NCBI GenBank assembly: GCA_017303475.1
Contig: JAFLBO010000029.1
Location: 1-64,000 of the forward strand
DNA length: 64,000 nt
Source: Chitinophagales bacterium
GTDB taxonomy: Bacteria; Bacteroidota; Bacteroidia; Chitinophagales; Saprospiraceae
Direction of reading: 5' to 3'
Shown: positions 49,774 through 58,650 of the stretch, piece by piece
Numbering within the stretch: the stretch's first letter is position 1
Layout: every line of letters starts with the position of its first letter
Position numbers and translations under genes: made by a program
Notes under the pieces: model-generated
The model's input: the letters and a program-made list of their open reading frames with translations, nothing else
The model's database searches: none
Told to the model about the DNA's origin: nothing

Positions 49774-52700
49774 ATGTATCGCGAATTCAAACACCTGAAT
49801 CTCCCCGCCATCGACGCTGAAGTGCGCCAATTTTGGGAGAACGAAAAGATTTTTGAGCATTCGGTCAATCAACGCCCGAAAAATAATGCTTTCGTGTTTT
49901 TTGAAGGTCCGCCTTCTGCCAACGGTAAACCCGGCATCCACCACGTGATGGCTCGTACCGTAAAAGACCTCTTTTGCCGTTACAATACCCTCAAAGGCTT
50001 CCGCGTAGAACGCAAGGGCGGCTGGGATACCCACGGCCTGCCCATCGAGCTTCAGGTGGAAAAAGAACTGGGCATCACCAAAGAAGATATCGGCAAAAAA
50101 GTAACGGTAGAGGAATACAACGCCGCCTGCCGCCAAACAGTGATGCGGTATAAAAACCTCTGGGACGACCTCACTATCCGCATGGGTTACTGGGCCGATC
50201 TGGATAACCCCTACATCACGTTCGAAAACGAATACATCGAAACGGTTTGGTACTTACTTCAGCGTCTGTACAACAAAAAAACCGCCGATGGCTTGTCGTT
50301 CCTGTACAAAGGATTCACTATCCAGCCATTCAGCCCGGCCGCAGGTACCGGCCTGAGTACGCACGAATTGAATATGCCGGGTACTTACAAAGAAGTAACC
50401 GACATCTCGGCAGTGGCCATGTTCAAATTGAAACACGATGAAGCCTCCGCTTCCCTGTTCGATTCGGCTGATGAAGATGTACGCATCCTGGCTTGGACCA
50501 CCACGCCCTGGACACTGCCGTCCAACGTGGCGCTTACCGTGGGTCCAAACATCGATTACGTAAAAATCAAAACTCTGAGCCCGTACACTGGCGCCCCCGT
50601 GAGCATTGTGCTCGCCAAAGCCCGCGTATCCGGCTACTTCAACGCCGCCGACGAAAATCAGCCACTCGGGGATTTTAAAGTGGGCGATAAAAAACTGCCT
50701 TATACAATAGCCAAAGACGGCATCAAAGGAAAGGACCTCGTAGGTGTTCGTTACCAACAATTGCTCCCTACCCCGGCCGCTTCCACACCCGAACTCGAGG
50801 CCAATGCCTTCCGCGTGATCCCGGGCGACTGGGTAACCACCGAAGACGGTACCGGCGTGGTGCATACCGCCCCGTACTTTGGCGCCGACGACTTCCGGGC
50901 CAGCAAAGCAGCAGGTATTCCGTTTATCGGGTTGCCCAACGACAAAAACGCCGACCTGCCCTGGCCGCTGGTTGATAGGCAGGGTAAATTCGTGGAAGAA
51001 GTGCCGGAATTCGGCGGCCGTTACGTGAAAGCCGAATACTATTCCAAAGAAGAACAGGCCGATAAAGACTTCAAACCCACCGATCTGCTGATCGCACTGC
51101 GCTTGAAAGAAGACAACAAGGCCTTCAAAATTGAAAAATACAAACACAACTACCCGCATTGCTGGCGTACCGACAAGCCGGTGTTGTACTATCCGCTGGA
51201 CTCCTGGTTTGTGCGCGCTTCGGCGGCCAAGGAGCGCCTGGCAGAACTCAACCGCACCATCAATTGGCAACCGGAAAGCACCGGCACGGGTCGTTTTGGT
51301 CAGTGGCTGGACAACCTGCAGGACTGGAACCTCTCGCGTTCCCGCTATTGGGGTATCCCGCTTCCTATCTGGCGTACAGACGACGGTGAGGAAGAAATCT
51401 GCATCGGTTCTGTAATGGAATTAAATGCCGAGATTGAAAAGTCGGTAAAAGCTGGATTCATGAAATCAAACCCTTACAAGGGTGTACTGACGGATGACGA
51501 GCCTACTTTGGAAAAATATGTCTTTACAGGAGATAAGAAGTTTTGGGATATCCTAAAATCCTATGGCCGGGACAACCGTAAGAATCCAACAGAAGCAGAA
51601 GACTTACTTTGGCAGGCCCTGAGGAACCGGCAATTAGACAATTATAAATTCCGCAGACAGCATCAAATCGGAACCTTTATCGCAGATTTTGCATGTATTC
51701 CGGCAAAATTAGTAATTGAGGTAGATGGCGAATATCATGGCACCCCAGAACAAGTTGAGTTCGATCAGGCTCGAACCGCGTACTTAAATAATGTTGGTTT
51801 CAGCGTTATTAGATTTACCAATCAGGAGGTTATGAAAAACCTCAATGAGGTATTGGATAAGATACGCGAATTTTTGGCCTCACCCCCCAACCCCCTCTCC
51901 ATTGGAGAGGGGGAGTACAGCGTTACTCCTGGCAGCTCCCCCTCTCCAATGGAGAGGGGGTTGGGGGGTGAGGCCGATCTGCACCGGCCATTCATCGACG
52001 AGGTGGTGCTGGTATCCCCCAGTGGAAGGCCGATGCGCAGGGAAACCGACCTCATCGACGTGTGGTTCGACTCCGGCGCCATGCCTTATGCACAATGGGG
52101 TCTGGATTATGAAAAACTGAAAAACGGCGACGAAAAGCCCTTCAAGGCGCCTTTTGACGTGTCGTATCCGGCTACTTTCATTGCCGAAGGCGTAGACCAA
52201 ACACGCGGATGGTTCTATACCCTGCACGCCATTGCGGGCATGGTGTACGATTCTGTGGCGTTTAAAAATGTCGTGTCCAACGGCCTGGTTTTGGATAAAA
52301 ACGGCGAAAAAATGTCGAAATCCAAGGGCAATGTGGTGGATCCCTTCGATACACTTTCCGAATTCGGGGCCGACGCCACCCGGTGGTACATGATGTCGAA
52401 CGCCAACCCCTGGGATAACCTGAAATTCGACACATCGGGCATCCTCGAAGTGCGCAACAAGCTCTTCGGGACGATGTACAACACCTACAACTTCTTTGCG
52501 CTCTACGCCAACCTCGACGGGTTCAAGCACGATGAATTCAACGTGTTTCCGTACGAAAAGCGCAGCGAACTGGACCGCTGGGTGATCTCCAAGCTCTATT
52601 CCCTGGTAGCGGAATACCGCGCGGCCATGGACGATTATGATGTAACGAAAGCCTGCCGGGCCATTGAAGACTTTGTGGATGAACACCTGTCGAACTGGTA

Positions 52701-53781
52701 TGTACGTTTGTCAAGAAGGCGTTTCTGGAAAGCCTCACCCCCCAGCCCCCTCTCCATTAGAGAGGGGGAGCACAACAGCGCTCCCATCAGCTCCCCCTCT
52801 CTAATGGAGAGGGGGCTGGGGGGTGAGGTTGATAAGCAGGCGGCCTATCAGACCTTGTTCGAATGCCTGATGGTTACCACCCAACTTATGGCGTCAGTAG
52901 CGCCGTTTTTTGCAGACTGGATGTACCGCAACCTCACTGACCCGATTCGCGGCGCGGCCAAGGCCAATAATTCTCCTTTGCGCCACGATTCTGTACACCT
53001 CACGGATCTGGTTCAGCCAGATGCTTCCAAGGTGGATCAGGATCTGGAAAAACGTATGGACTATGCCCAGCGCATCTGTTCGCTGGCGCTCAGTATCCGT
53101 AAAAAGGAAAAACTGCGCGTACGCCAGCCGTTGCAAAAAGTATTGCTGCCTGTACTGGACGAAGCCTTTATTGCTGAGGTGGATGGTGTTAAAGCCCTGA
53201 TTCTCAGCGAGATCAACGTGAAGGAGCTGGAATATGTAACCGATGCCAGCGGTCTGCTGAAAAAAGGCGCTAAAGCCAATTTCAAAACCCTTGGGGCCAA
53301 ACTCGGCAAGGATATGAAAGATGCTGCGGCCATGATTGCCGGCCTGACTAATGAACAGATTAACGATCTGGAAAAAACAGGCTCACTGGCGGTTACGTTG
53401 AACGGCAATAACTACAGCATCACCCCGGAAGATCTTGTGATCACTACCGAAGACCTGCCAGGTTGGAAAGTAGCTTCCGAAGGCGCACTCACCGTGGCCC
53501 TGGATGTGACCCTCAATGATGCCCTGGTGGCAGAAGGCACCGCGCGCGATCTGGTGAACCGTATCCAAAACCTGCGCAAAGACAAGGATTTCAACGTTAC
53601 AGACCGTATTGCAGTGCGCATTGAACGGCATGCGGCCATCGAAGCCGCTGTGGCACAGTTTGGGGCGTATATTCAGGAGGAAGTCCTGGCCAATTCCCTC
53701 AGCCTGGCCGATCAGGTATCCGGCGAAACCGTTGAGCTGAATGATGAGGTGAGCCTGGTCATGGAAGTATCGGTTGTGTAA
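49774..53781 (+). CDS. ileS: Isoleucyl-tRNA synthetase with in-frame DUF559 nuclease and two palindromic inserts
   Basis: A 1335-aa class I synthetase charging tRNA-Ile. The HIGH-region motif is GKPGIHHVMART (GIHH at 54-57). The editing domain is included in 200-450, SRSRYWGIPLP follows near 523-533, KMSKS is at 846-850, and the anticodon-binding and C-terminal domains follow. Between LTDDEPTLEKY and DLHRP (about residues 583-734) is an insertion: a DUF559 PD-(D/E)XK nuclease-like domain (about 585-701) and a palindrome-encoded 33-residue segment (702-734). A second palindrome peptide fills 987-1019 between RRRFWK and DKQAAYQ. Removing both leaves about 1155 aa, the normal size for Bacteroidota IleS. 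Reading frame is intact. The ATG at 49774 is chosen because the frame upstream of it runs through the terminator hairpin. Confidence 0.96.
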   Translation: MYREFKHLNLPAIDAEVRQFWENEKIFEHSVNQRPKNNAFVFFEGPPSANGKPGIHHVMARTVKDLFCRYNTLKGFRVERKGGWDTHGLPIELQVEKELGITKEDIGKKVTVEEYNAACRQTVMRYKNLWDDLTIRMGYWADLDNPYITFENEYIETVWYLLQRLYNKKTADGLSFLYKGFTIQPFSPAAGTGLSTHELNMPGTYKEVTDISAVAMFKLKHDEASASLFDSADEDVRILAWTTTPWTLPSNVALTVGPNIDYVKIKTLSPYTGAPVSIVLAKARVSGYFNAADENQPLGDFKVGDKKLPYTIAKDGIKGKDLVGVRYQQLLPTPAASTPELEANAFRVIPGDWVTTEDGTGVVHTAPYFGADDFRASKAAGIPFIGLPNDKNADLPWPLVDRQGKFVEEVPEFGGRYVKAEYYSKEEQADKDFKPTDLLIALRLKEDNKAFKIEKYKHNYPHCWRTDKPVLYYPLDSWFVRASAAKERLAELNRTINWQPESTGTGRFGQWLDNLQDWNLSRSRYWGIPLPIWRTDDGEEEICIGSVMELNAEIEKSVKAGFMKSNPYKGVLTDDEPTLEKYVFTGDKKFWDILKSYGRDNRKNPTEAEDLLWQALRNRQLDNYKFRRQHQIGTFIADFACIPAKLVIEVDGEYHGTPEQVEFDQARTAYLNNVGFSVIRFTNQEVMKNLNEVLDKIREFLASPPNPLSIGEGEYSVTPGSSPSPMERGLGGEADLHRPFIDEVVLVSPSGRPMRRETDLIDVWFDSGAMPYAQWGLDYEKLKNGDEKPFKAPFDVSYPATFIAEGVDQTRGWFYTLHAIAGMVYDSVAFKNVVSNGLVLDKNGEKMSKSKGNVVDPFDTLSEFGADATRWYMMSNANPWDNLKFDTSGILEVRNKLFGTMYNTYNFFALYANLDGFKHDEFNVFPYEKRSELDRWVISKLYSLVAEYRAAMDDYDVTKACRAIEDFVDEHLSNWYVRLSRRRFWKASPPSPLSIREGEHNSAPISSPSLMERGLGGEVDKQAAYQTLFECLMVTTQLMASVAPFFADWMYRNLTDPIRGAAKANNSPLRHDSVHLTDLVQPDASKVDQDLEKRMDYAQRICSLALSIRKKEKLRVRQPLQKVLLPVLDEAFIAEVDGVKALILSEINVKELEYVTDASGLLKKGAKANFKTLGAKLGKDMKDAAAMIAGLTNEQINDLEKTGSLAVTLNGNNYSITPEDLVITTEDLPGWKVASEGALTVALDVTLNDALVAEGTARDLVNRIQNLRKDKDFNVTDRIAVRIERHAAIEAAVAQFGAYIQEEVLANSLSLADQVSGETVELNDEVSLVMEVSVV
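51526..51875 (+). mobile_element. DUF559 endonuclease domain embedded in ileS
   Basis: Codes for about 117 residues with all DUF559 landmarks: KNPTEAEDLLWQALRNRQL, YKFRRQHQIGTFIADFAC, LVIEVDGEYHG, D-x-x-R-T-A-Y-L, VIRFTNQEVMKNL. The catalytic-type acids are Asp in IADF and Glu/Asp in IEVDGEYH (PD-(D/E)XK, Vsr-related). This stretch is visibly more AT-rich than the ileS sequence on either side. It runs directly into the palindromic element at 51876. No stop or start signals separate it from IleS, so it would be made as part of the synthetase unless processed. Confidence 0.85.
51876..51975. repeat. Coding palindromic element, copy 1
   Basis: Perfect 40-bp arms (51876-51915, 51936-51975) around a 20-bp loop. 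The shared core of 96 bp equals 32 codons. In the ileS frame it encodes SPPNPLSIGEGE-x8-SPSPMERGLGGEA, and nearly the same peptide is encoded on the opposite strand, so orientation does not matter for keeping the frame open. It directly follows the DUF559 segment. Confidence 0.95.
52733..52828. repeat. Coding palindromic element, copy 2
   Basis: Perfect 38-bp arms (52733-52770, 52791-52828) around a 20-bp loop; 96 bp, in frame. Encodes SPPSPLSIREGE-x8-SPSLMERGLGGEV within IleS. Arm sequence differs from copy 1 at a few positions, but in each copy the differences are matched on both arms. No nuclease is attached. Confidence 0.95.
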
Positions 53782-53870
53782 CACACGTACCGGCAGGTTC
53801 AGCCGCCGCACACACGTACCGGCGGGTTTAGCCGCCGAACACGTACCGCCAGGTTTAGCCGCCGAACACT
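53782..53870. repeat. Three tandem units of about 30 bp
   Basis: Units of the form ACACGTACCGGCGGGTTTAG followed by CCGCCGAAC, with small differences between units. Begins at the ileS stop codon. One inverted single unit occurs at 5317-5337. Confidence 0.85.
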
Positions 53871-53911
53871 GGTAAAATGAGACCATATCCCCTTGTCGGC
53901 CTAATACAAAA

Positions 53912-53946
53912 CATGCACCATCCTGAAAACTTCGGGATGGTGCATG
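53912..53946. terminator. Strong bidirectional hairpin terminator
   Basis: CATGCACCATCC (53912-53923) pairs exactly with GGATGGTGCATG (53935-53946) with an 11-nt loop. It lies between the convergent ileS and methyltransferase genes. U-tracts on either side are short. Confidence 0.75.
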
Positions 53947-54025
53947 CTGTAAAGATTAACCCCCTGTTTCAAACCTTACTCAAAAACATGCGAAAGGCTG
54001 CTTGCCAATCGTGAATCGGGTGAGC

Positions 54026-54766
54026 CTAATTAACCCTACCCACCCGGGCAAAAATGGGGAAACGAACCGTTTGTTTTTCCGCTGCCGGCCAGGCGGTTTC
54101 AAGCGCTTTTCTCAGGGATTCATCCACCGGGGAATGGCCGTTTTTGCGCACATAATGCTGCACTGCCGACCAGGTGCTCAGATACCCCAGCAAATCATCC
54201 AGTGTCCAGCGGTACTCGGTAGCCATTTCCGGCAAACGAATGTCTGCATACGGGAAGGGAATGGTCTGGTAGGCTTCTTCCACCAACCTGCGCTCGGCAT
54301 CCCAGCATCCAGACAGGGTATTTTGATAAAAGTGAGTAATCACATAGTCAATTTTTTCATTCACTTTCAACAAGTTATACCCAACTAATGCCAAAATGCC
54401 GCCAGACTTCAACACCCTGTTAGCTTCCGGATAAAAACGCGCAAAATCAAACCAGTGTGCCGCCTGCCCCACGGTAATCAGATCCAGCGAATGGTCCGGA
54501 AAATCCGGCGCTTCCGCCCTGCCTGTACGATACCGGATATTAGGTCCGGGCGTAGCGTTTTTTAACTGATTTTCGCTGATATCTGTCGCGTCTACTTCGC
54601 GGAAACGCTGCGCCAAAATCACGGCCATTTGCCCATTGCCCGTGGCGCAATCCCAGGCGCGGTCAAACGCCTGGCATTGACCGTATAAAAAATCAAACAG
54701 GGCCGCCGGGTAGCCGGGCCGAAACTGGGCATATTGAGCTGCCTGGACGGAAAAATTGTCTTTCAT
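54026..54766 (-). CDS. Class I SAM-dependent methyltransferase
   Basis: A 246-aa Rossmann-fold methyltransferase. Motif I is WDCATGNGQMAVILAQ (about 39-54), followed by VDATDISENQL (motif II), FPDHSLDLITVGQAAHWFD (motif IV, about 88-106) and VLKSGGILALVGYN. The small-molecule methyltransferase type (Methyltransf_11-like); substrate unknown. Six bp downstream of the S9 peptidase stop on the same strand, so likely co-transcribed with it. Confidence 0.9.
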   Translation of the reverse strand: MKDNFSVQAAQYAQFRPGYPAALFDFLYGQCQAFDRAWDCATGNGQMAVILAQRFREVDATDISENQLKNATPGPNIRYRTGRAEAPDFPDHSLDLITVGQAAHWFDFARFYPEANRVLKSGGILALVGYNLLKVNEKIDYVITHFYQNTLSGCWDAERRLVEEAYQTIPFPYADIRLPEMATEYRWTLDDLLGYLSTWSAVQHYVRKNGHSPVDESLRKALETAWPAAEKQTVRFPIFARVGRVN

Positions 54767-54772
54767 CCCAAT

Positions 54773-57190
54773 TTATGGTTTGGCCGGTCCGCCGTATTTC
54801 CCAGCCCAGTCAAACATTTCGCTCAACACATGCAGCACACTTTCCCGGGCGCGGTAGCCGTGGCTTTCATGCGGCAGCAAAACCAGTCGGGCGGTGCCGC
54901 CGGTGCCTTTGATGGCCTGGTACAGGCGTTCGCTCTGGATGGGGAACGTGCCGGAGTTGTTATCGGCTTCGCCGTGAATGAGCAAAAGTGGTTTTTTGAT
55001 CTGATCGGCGTAATTGAACGGCGATACATTCAGATAGATATCCTTGGCTTCCCAGTAGTTGCGGCGTTCGCTCTGGAACCCAAAAGGGGTAAGCGTACGG
55101 TTGTAGGCGCCGGAGCGGGCAATACCATAAGCATAATCATTGCTGTGGGCCAGCAGGTTGGCCGTCATGAAGGCGCCATAAGAGTGTCCACCCACACCTA
55201 CTTTATTGCGGTCTATAATGCCCAGAGAATCCAGGTAATCAATGGCCGCCCGACCAGATGAAGTTGCCTGCTCGCGGAAGGTGTTGTTCATAGTTTCCGG
55301 ATCGCCTACAATCGGTATAGTGGCATCCATGAGTACCGCATAGCCTTGCGTTACCATAAACAAGGGAGAGTCATTGCGATAGAACGTGAACGTATTATCG
55401 GTTACGCGCACCTGTCCGGCCGTGGTTTTATCAGAATATTCCAGTGGATACGCCCAAATAAACAGCGGGAGTTTTTGCCCGGGTTTATAATCGGCCGGGA
55501 GATAGAGCGTGCCGGAAAGCGGAACACCATCCGGGCGGTTGTATTTCACCACCCGTTTTTCAATACCTGTGAGCTGCGGCGCCGGATCGGCGAAGGAGGT
55601 TAATGCCTTGCGCGAAGCATCTTTCAAACCGTGTAAATAAAAATTAGGAACCTCTGTTTTACTCTGGTGACGGGTTACAATCTGGTTACGGTCCTTACCG
55701 GCAAAGGCAATAAATTCCTCAAAAGTTTTGTCTTTGGACTTAAACAGGGTTTGTTTTTCCCGGGTTTTTAGGTTTATCCGGTCCAGGCGCGGGTATTGTC
55801 CGGCATCTGAATTGCCCGGAGCATCATAGTACAACCAGTCGCCATCCTGGGCAACCACCCAATCTCCATTGGCTAAACGATCGTACACCGGATTGCCGGG
55901 TGTGTTGTAATCGTCGTTTATGCTCAAATCAAACAGGGTATCTTTTTTTGCTGGCTGCATCAAATTCAGGTGATAGGTGGTAATCCAGCGCCGGTCGCGG
56001 TCGTATTCTGTGAGCAATCCGGCATCTTTGGCGGCCAGCCATTCCAGGCCCGAGTAGCGGTGTTTGGTTTGCAGCAGTTCGCGCGGGGCGCCGCTGAACG
56101 GCGCATCCAGCATCATCAGTTTATCGCGGAAATCTGCTTTTTTCTTGGGGTCGCCGCCATCCAGGGCTTCAGCCCAGATAAGTCGCGCATCGTTCAGCGG
56201 CTGCCATTCCACCGAACGCGGACCGGTTACCACTCCTTGCCGCGGAATTTCATCGGTTACGCCAAACTCGGCCACAGTACGCACAGATTTCCCGTTTTGA
56301 TCCCAGATTTCTGTTTTCCGGGCAAAATTGCTGAACTGCACACGATAAGAAAATGGTTTGCACAGCTGGGTAACCAATACAAAACGTTCATCCGGCGACC
56401 AGTCGATGGAGGTATAAAGTCCCGGGCTGCCCAGCATCTGGGTTTTGCCGCTGGAGGCGCTGATGAGCAGTAATTGACTGGTACCGTAAAACTGAAACTG
56501 ATTTTCGTCGTGTTCATTCTTCAGCAGATCCTGAAAAGTCATCACCTGCGATACCTTTCCATAGGTTTCTTCAATGGATGGGCCGGTGGGAACCACGGTT
56601 GCCGGAGGCGCGGCGCCTCTGTTGGCCAGTATGCTTTTTACACAAAGCCGGTCGCTGTCTTCCATCCAGACAAAAGCGCTGCCCAGCATATCGTTGATGT
56701 TGAAATTGCCAAGGCGCCTGCTTTTACCTGTTTGGGCGTCGGCCACCCAGAGTTGTACCCCGTCTGCTACATCTACGGCAAAGGCGATGCGCTTGCCATC
56801 GGGCGACCAGGAGGGCATGCCAGACATGCGTCCAACCTTGGGCATTTCAATAGTAACTGTTTTGCCGCTCATAAACCACTGCACGGTAGCGCCGGTAAAT
56901 TCAGTGATGCGCTGGCGGGCGTTGATTTGTGGATTCACGCGCAGGCCGCCGAGTTTGAGAAACGGCTGGGCAAGAGTAGCTATCCCTGGATTGGGATTGT
57001 AATCAATGAGCATCAGCGCATCGTGTGTTGGGTTCATGCTTACCTGTGGTGTAGGCTTGGCTTCTACAATAGCGGCTACATCGGCAGGCGGGCGACGGTA
57101 AGCATTATTTTGGGCCGTTGCCAGCCCGCACAGCAGCATAAAAGTGGCTGCCGGCAAAAAAAATTGGAAAATAGATTTTTGAATTTTCAT
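54773..57190 (-). CDS. S9 family prolyl oligopeptidase-like (glutamyl endopeptidase-type) peptidase
   Basis: An 805-aa exported serine peptidase. Signal peptide 1-26 (FFLPAATFMLLCGLATAQ). A beta-propeller domain follows (about 40-530), with WSPDGKRIAFAVDVADG and DWSPDERFVLVTQ blades, then the alpha/beta-hydrolase domain (about 560-805) with nucleophile Ser in GVGGHSYGAFMTANLLAHS, a probable catalytic Asp in HGEADNNSGTFPIQS and His in LPHESHGYRARES. Sequence style resembles the glutamyl endopeptidase (S9D) branch. Likely a periplasmic or envelope peptidase. Confidence 0.9.
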   Translation of the reverse strand: MKIQKSIFQFFLPAATFMLLCGLATAQNNAYRRPPADVAAIVEAKPTPQVSMNPTHDALMLIDYNPNPGIATLAQPFLKLGGLRVNPQINARQRITEFTGATVQWFMSGKTVTIEMPKVGRMSGMPSWSPDGKRIAFAVDVADGVQLWVADAQTGKSRRLGNFNINDMLGSAFVWMEDSDRLCVKSILANRGAAPPATVVPTGPSIEETYGKVSQVMTFQDLLKNEHDENQFQFYGTSQLLLISASSGKTQMLGSPGLYTSIDWSPDERFVLVTQLCKPFSYRVQFSNFARKTEIWDQNGKSVRTVAEFGVTDEIPRQGVVTGPRSVEWQPLNDARLIWAEALDGGDPKKKADFRDKLMMLDAPFSGAPRELLQTKHRYSGLEWLAAKDAGLLTEYDRDRRWITTYHLNLMQPAKKDTLFDLSINDDYNTPGNPVYDRLANGDWVVAQDGDWLYYDAPGNSDAGQYPRLDRINLKTREKQTLFKSKDKTFEEFIAFAGKDRNQIVTRHQSKTEVPNFYLHGLKDASRKALTSFADPAPQLTGIEKRVVKYNRPDGVPLSGTLYLPADYKPGQKLPLFIWAYPLEYSDKTTAGQVRVTDNTFTFYRNDSPLFMVTQGYAVLMDATIPIVGDPETMNNTFREQATSSGRAAIDYLDSLGIIDRNKVGVGGHSYGAFMTANLLAHSNDYAYGIARSGAYNRTLTPFGFQSERRNYWEAKDIYLNVSPFNYADQIKKPLLLIHGEADNNSGTFPIQSERLYQAIKGTGGTARLVLLPHESHGYRARESVLHVLSEMFDWAGKYGGPAKP

Positions 57191-57329
57191 GGCAAAAACA
57201 GGCGCCTAAGCCTTTGTGATCAAATGTTAAAATGCGTGTTGAAAAATATTATTTCGTGAAAAAGGCGAACAAAAGAAACAATAATTCTGTTACCCCCGCA
57301 GCAATTTTGCGTTTTGGAGAATAAAATTT

Positions 57330-57359
57330 TTTGAGTTACAACAAAGATAATTACCTTTG
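57330..57359 (+). promoter_or_regulatory. Promoter of ilvE
   Basis: TTTG at 57330-57333 and TACCTTTG at 57352-57359, with 18 bp between, match the consensus well. The transcribed leader is about 45 nt and contains no ATG or hairpin, so no attenuator is seen here. Confidence 0.75.
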
Positions 57360-57406
57360 TGTCGTTCTCCAATCAGGTTTTCACCCTTTAGTCAACTCCC
57401 TCTACA

Positions 57407-58525
57407 ATGGCTGTAAAGTTCCCGGTCAAAGTTACTCCGACCACCCAGTCCAGACTCTCCTCTGTTGACTTTAACAACATCCCTTTCGGGAAAGTGATTT
57501 CTGACCACATGTTTGTTGCCGATTTTGACGGCAAACAGTGGACCGACCTTCGTATCGAACCGTTTGCCAACTTGAGTATCTCTCCGGCAAACCTTGCGCT
57601 TCACTACGGCCAAAGTATTTTTGAAGGAATGAAAGCCACTAAAGTTCACGGTGAACCAGTGCTTTTCCGTCCTGAAATGCACGCCCGTCGCTTCAACGTA
57701 TCCGCCGAGCGGATGTGTATGCCGCAGATCCCGGAAGAACTTTTTGTTCAGGCATTGAAGATGTTGGTTGATCTCGACCGCGACTGGATTCCGGCGGGCG
57801 ACGACCACGCCCTGTATATCCGCCCATTAATGTTTGCTACCGATGAATACTTCGGTGTGCACACGTCTGAGAACTACCGCTTTTTGGTGTTCACAGGACC
57901 AGTAGGCCCCTATTACCCGAAGCCCATTAAACTCTGGGTGGAGGAGGTGTTTACCCGTGCTGCCCAGGGCGGCGCCGGTGAAGCCAAATGCGCCGGCAAC
58001 TACGGTGCATCCCTCCTCCCGGCCCAGCGCGCTAAAGCTGCCGGCTACGACCAGGTGATGTGGATGGACGCTGTAGAAAAGAAATATGTGCAGGAAGTTG
58101 GTACCATGAACCTCTTCTTTGTGATCGACGGCAAGGTGATTACACCCGCTACCACCGGCACCATCCTTCGCGGCGTAACCCGCGATTCTTTCATCACCCT
58201 GCTCAAAGAATGGGGCTACACGGTGGAAGACCGTCTGCTCAGCATTGCTGAAATTGCTGATGCTTACTGGCGCGGAACCCTGCAGGAATGCTTCGGTGCA
58301 GGTACGGCAGCTGTGGTTAGCCATATTGATGAAATTACCTGGCGCGACCGCAAAATGCAACTGCCTCCGGTAGATGAAACCCACCGCCCGGTAGGAACCC
58401 GTTTGAAACAACACATCAACCAACTCCGCATGGGTCTCCAGCCCGACGTACACGGATGGCTCCAAACCTGCGAAAACTCAGGTGTGGATCTGTTCATGGA
58501 GCAGGAAGTTGGAATGGTAGCTTAG
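57407..58525 (+). CDS. ilvE: Branched-chain amino acid aminotransferase
   Basis: A 372-aa class IV PLP aminotransferase that interconverts Ile, Leu and Val with their 2-oxo acids. HYGQSIFEGMKA (about 65-76), RPEMHARRFNVSAERM, the PLP-lysine region AKCAGNYGASLLPAQRAK and the ECFGAGTAAVVS phosphate-binding motif are all present. Length and layout match the longer (mitochondrial/BcaT2-like) branch. It sits 3.6 kb from the Ile-regulated ileS, but no shared control is visible. Confidence 0.94.
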   Translation: MAVKFPVKVTPTTQSRLSSVDFNNIPFGKVISDHMFVADFDGKQWTDLRIEPFANLSISPANLALHYGQSIFEGMKATKVHGEPVLFRPEMHARRFNVSAERMCMPQIPEELFVQALKMLVDLDRDWIPAGDDHALYIRPLMFATDEYFGVHTSENYRFLVFTGPVGPYYPKPIKLWVEEVFTRAAQGGAGEAKCAGNYGASLLPAQRAKAAGYDQVMWMDAVEKKYVQEVGTMNLFFVIDGKVITPATTGTILRGVTRDSFITLLKEWGYTVEDRLLSIAEIADAYWRGTLQECFGAGTAAVVSHIDEITWRDRKMQLPPVDETHRPVGTRLKQHINQLRMGLQPDVHGWLQTCENSGVDLFMEQEVGMVA

Positions 58526-58600
58526 GATGTGAATGAGTGAATGAGTGAGTGAGTGAGTGGGCTGCCAAATAAATCTGAAGGTTTTGAAAAGTGACGATAG

Positions 58601-58632
58601 ACCGCTTTCCTGGCAACAGGAGGGCGGTTTTT
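58601..58632 (+). terminator. Rho-independent terminator of ilvE
   Basis: ACCGCTTTCCT pairs with AGGAGGGCGGT around GGCAAC, followed by TTTTTATTT. Located about 75 bp after the ilvE stop; the space between holds a GAGTGAAT microsatellite (58530-58560). Confidence 0.8.
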
Positions 58633-58650
58633 TATTTGTGACCGCTGGTG

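Noticed and set aside
50254..51270. Open frame of about 338 codons on the minus strand
   Set aside because: Antisense to the ileS editing domain; no independent support.
51880..52686. Minus-strand open frame of 268 codons running through the palindromic element
   Set aside because: It is the antisense of ileS. The interesting point, that the palindrome stays open on both strands, is kept as a finding, but no gene is claimed.
57360..57406. Attenuator or leader peptide in front of ilvE, by analogy with ileS
   Set aside because: The leader is about 45 nt with no ATG, no Ile/Leu/Val codon run and no hairpin.
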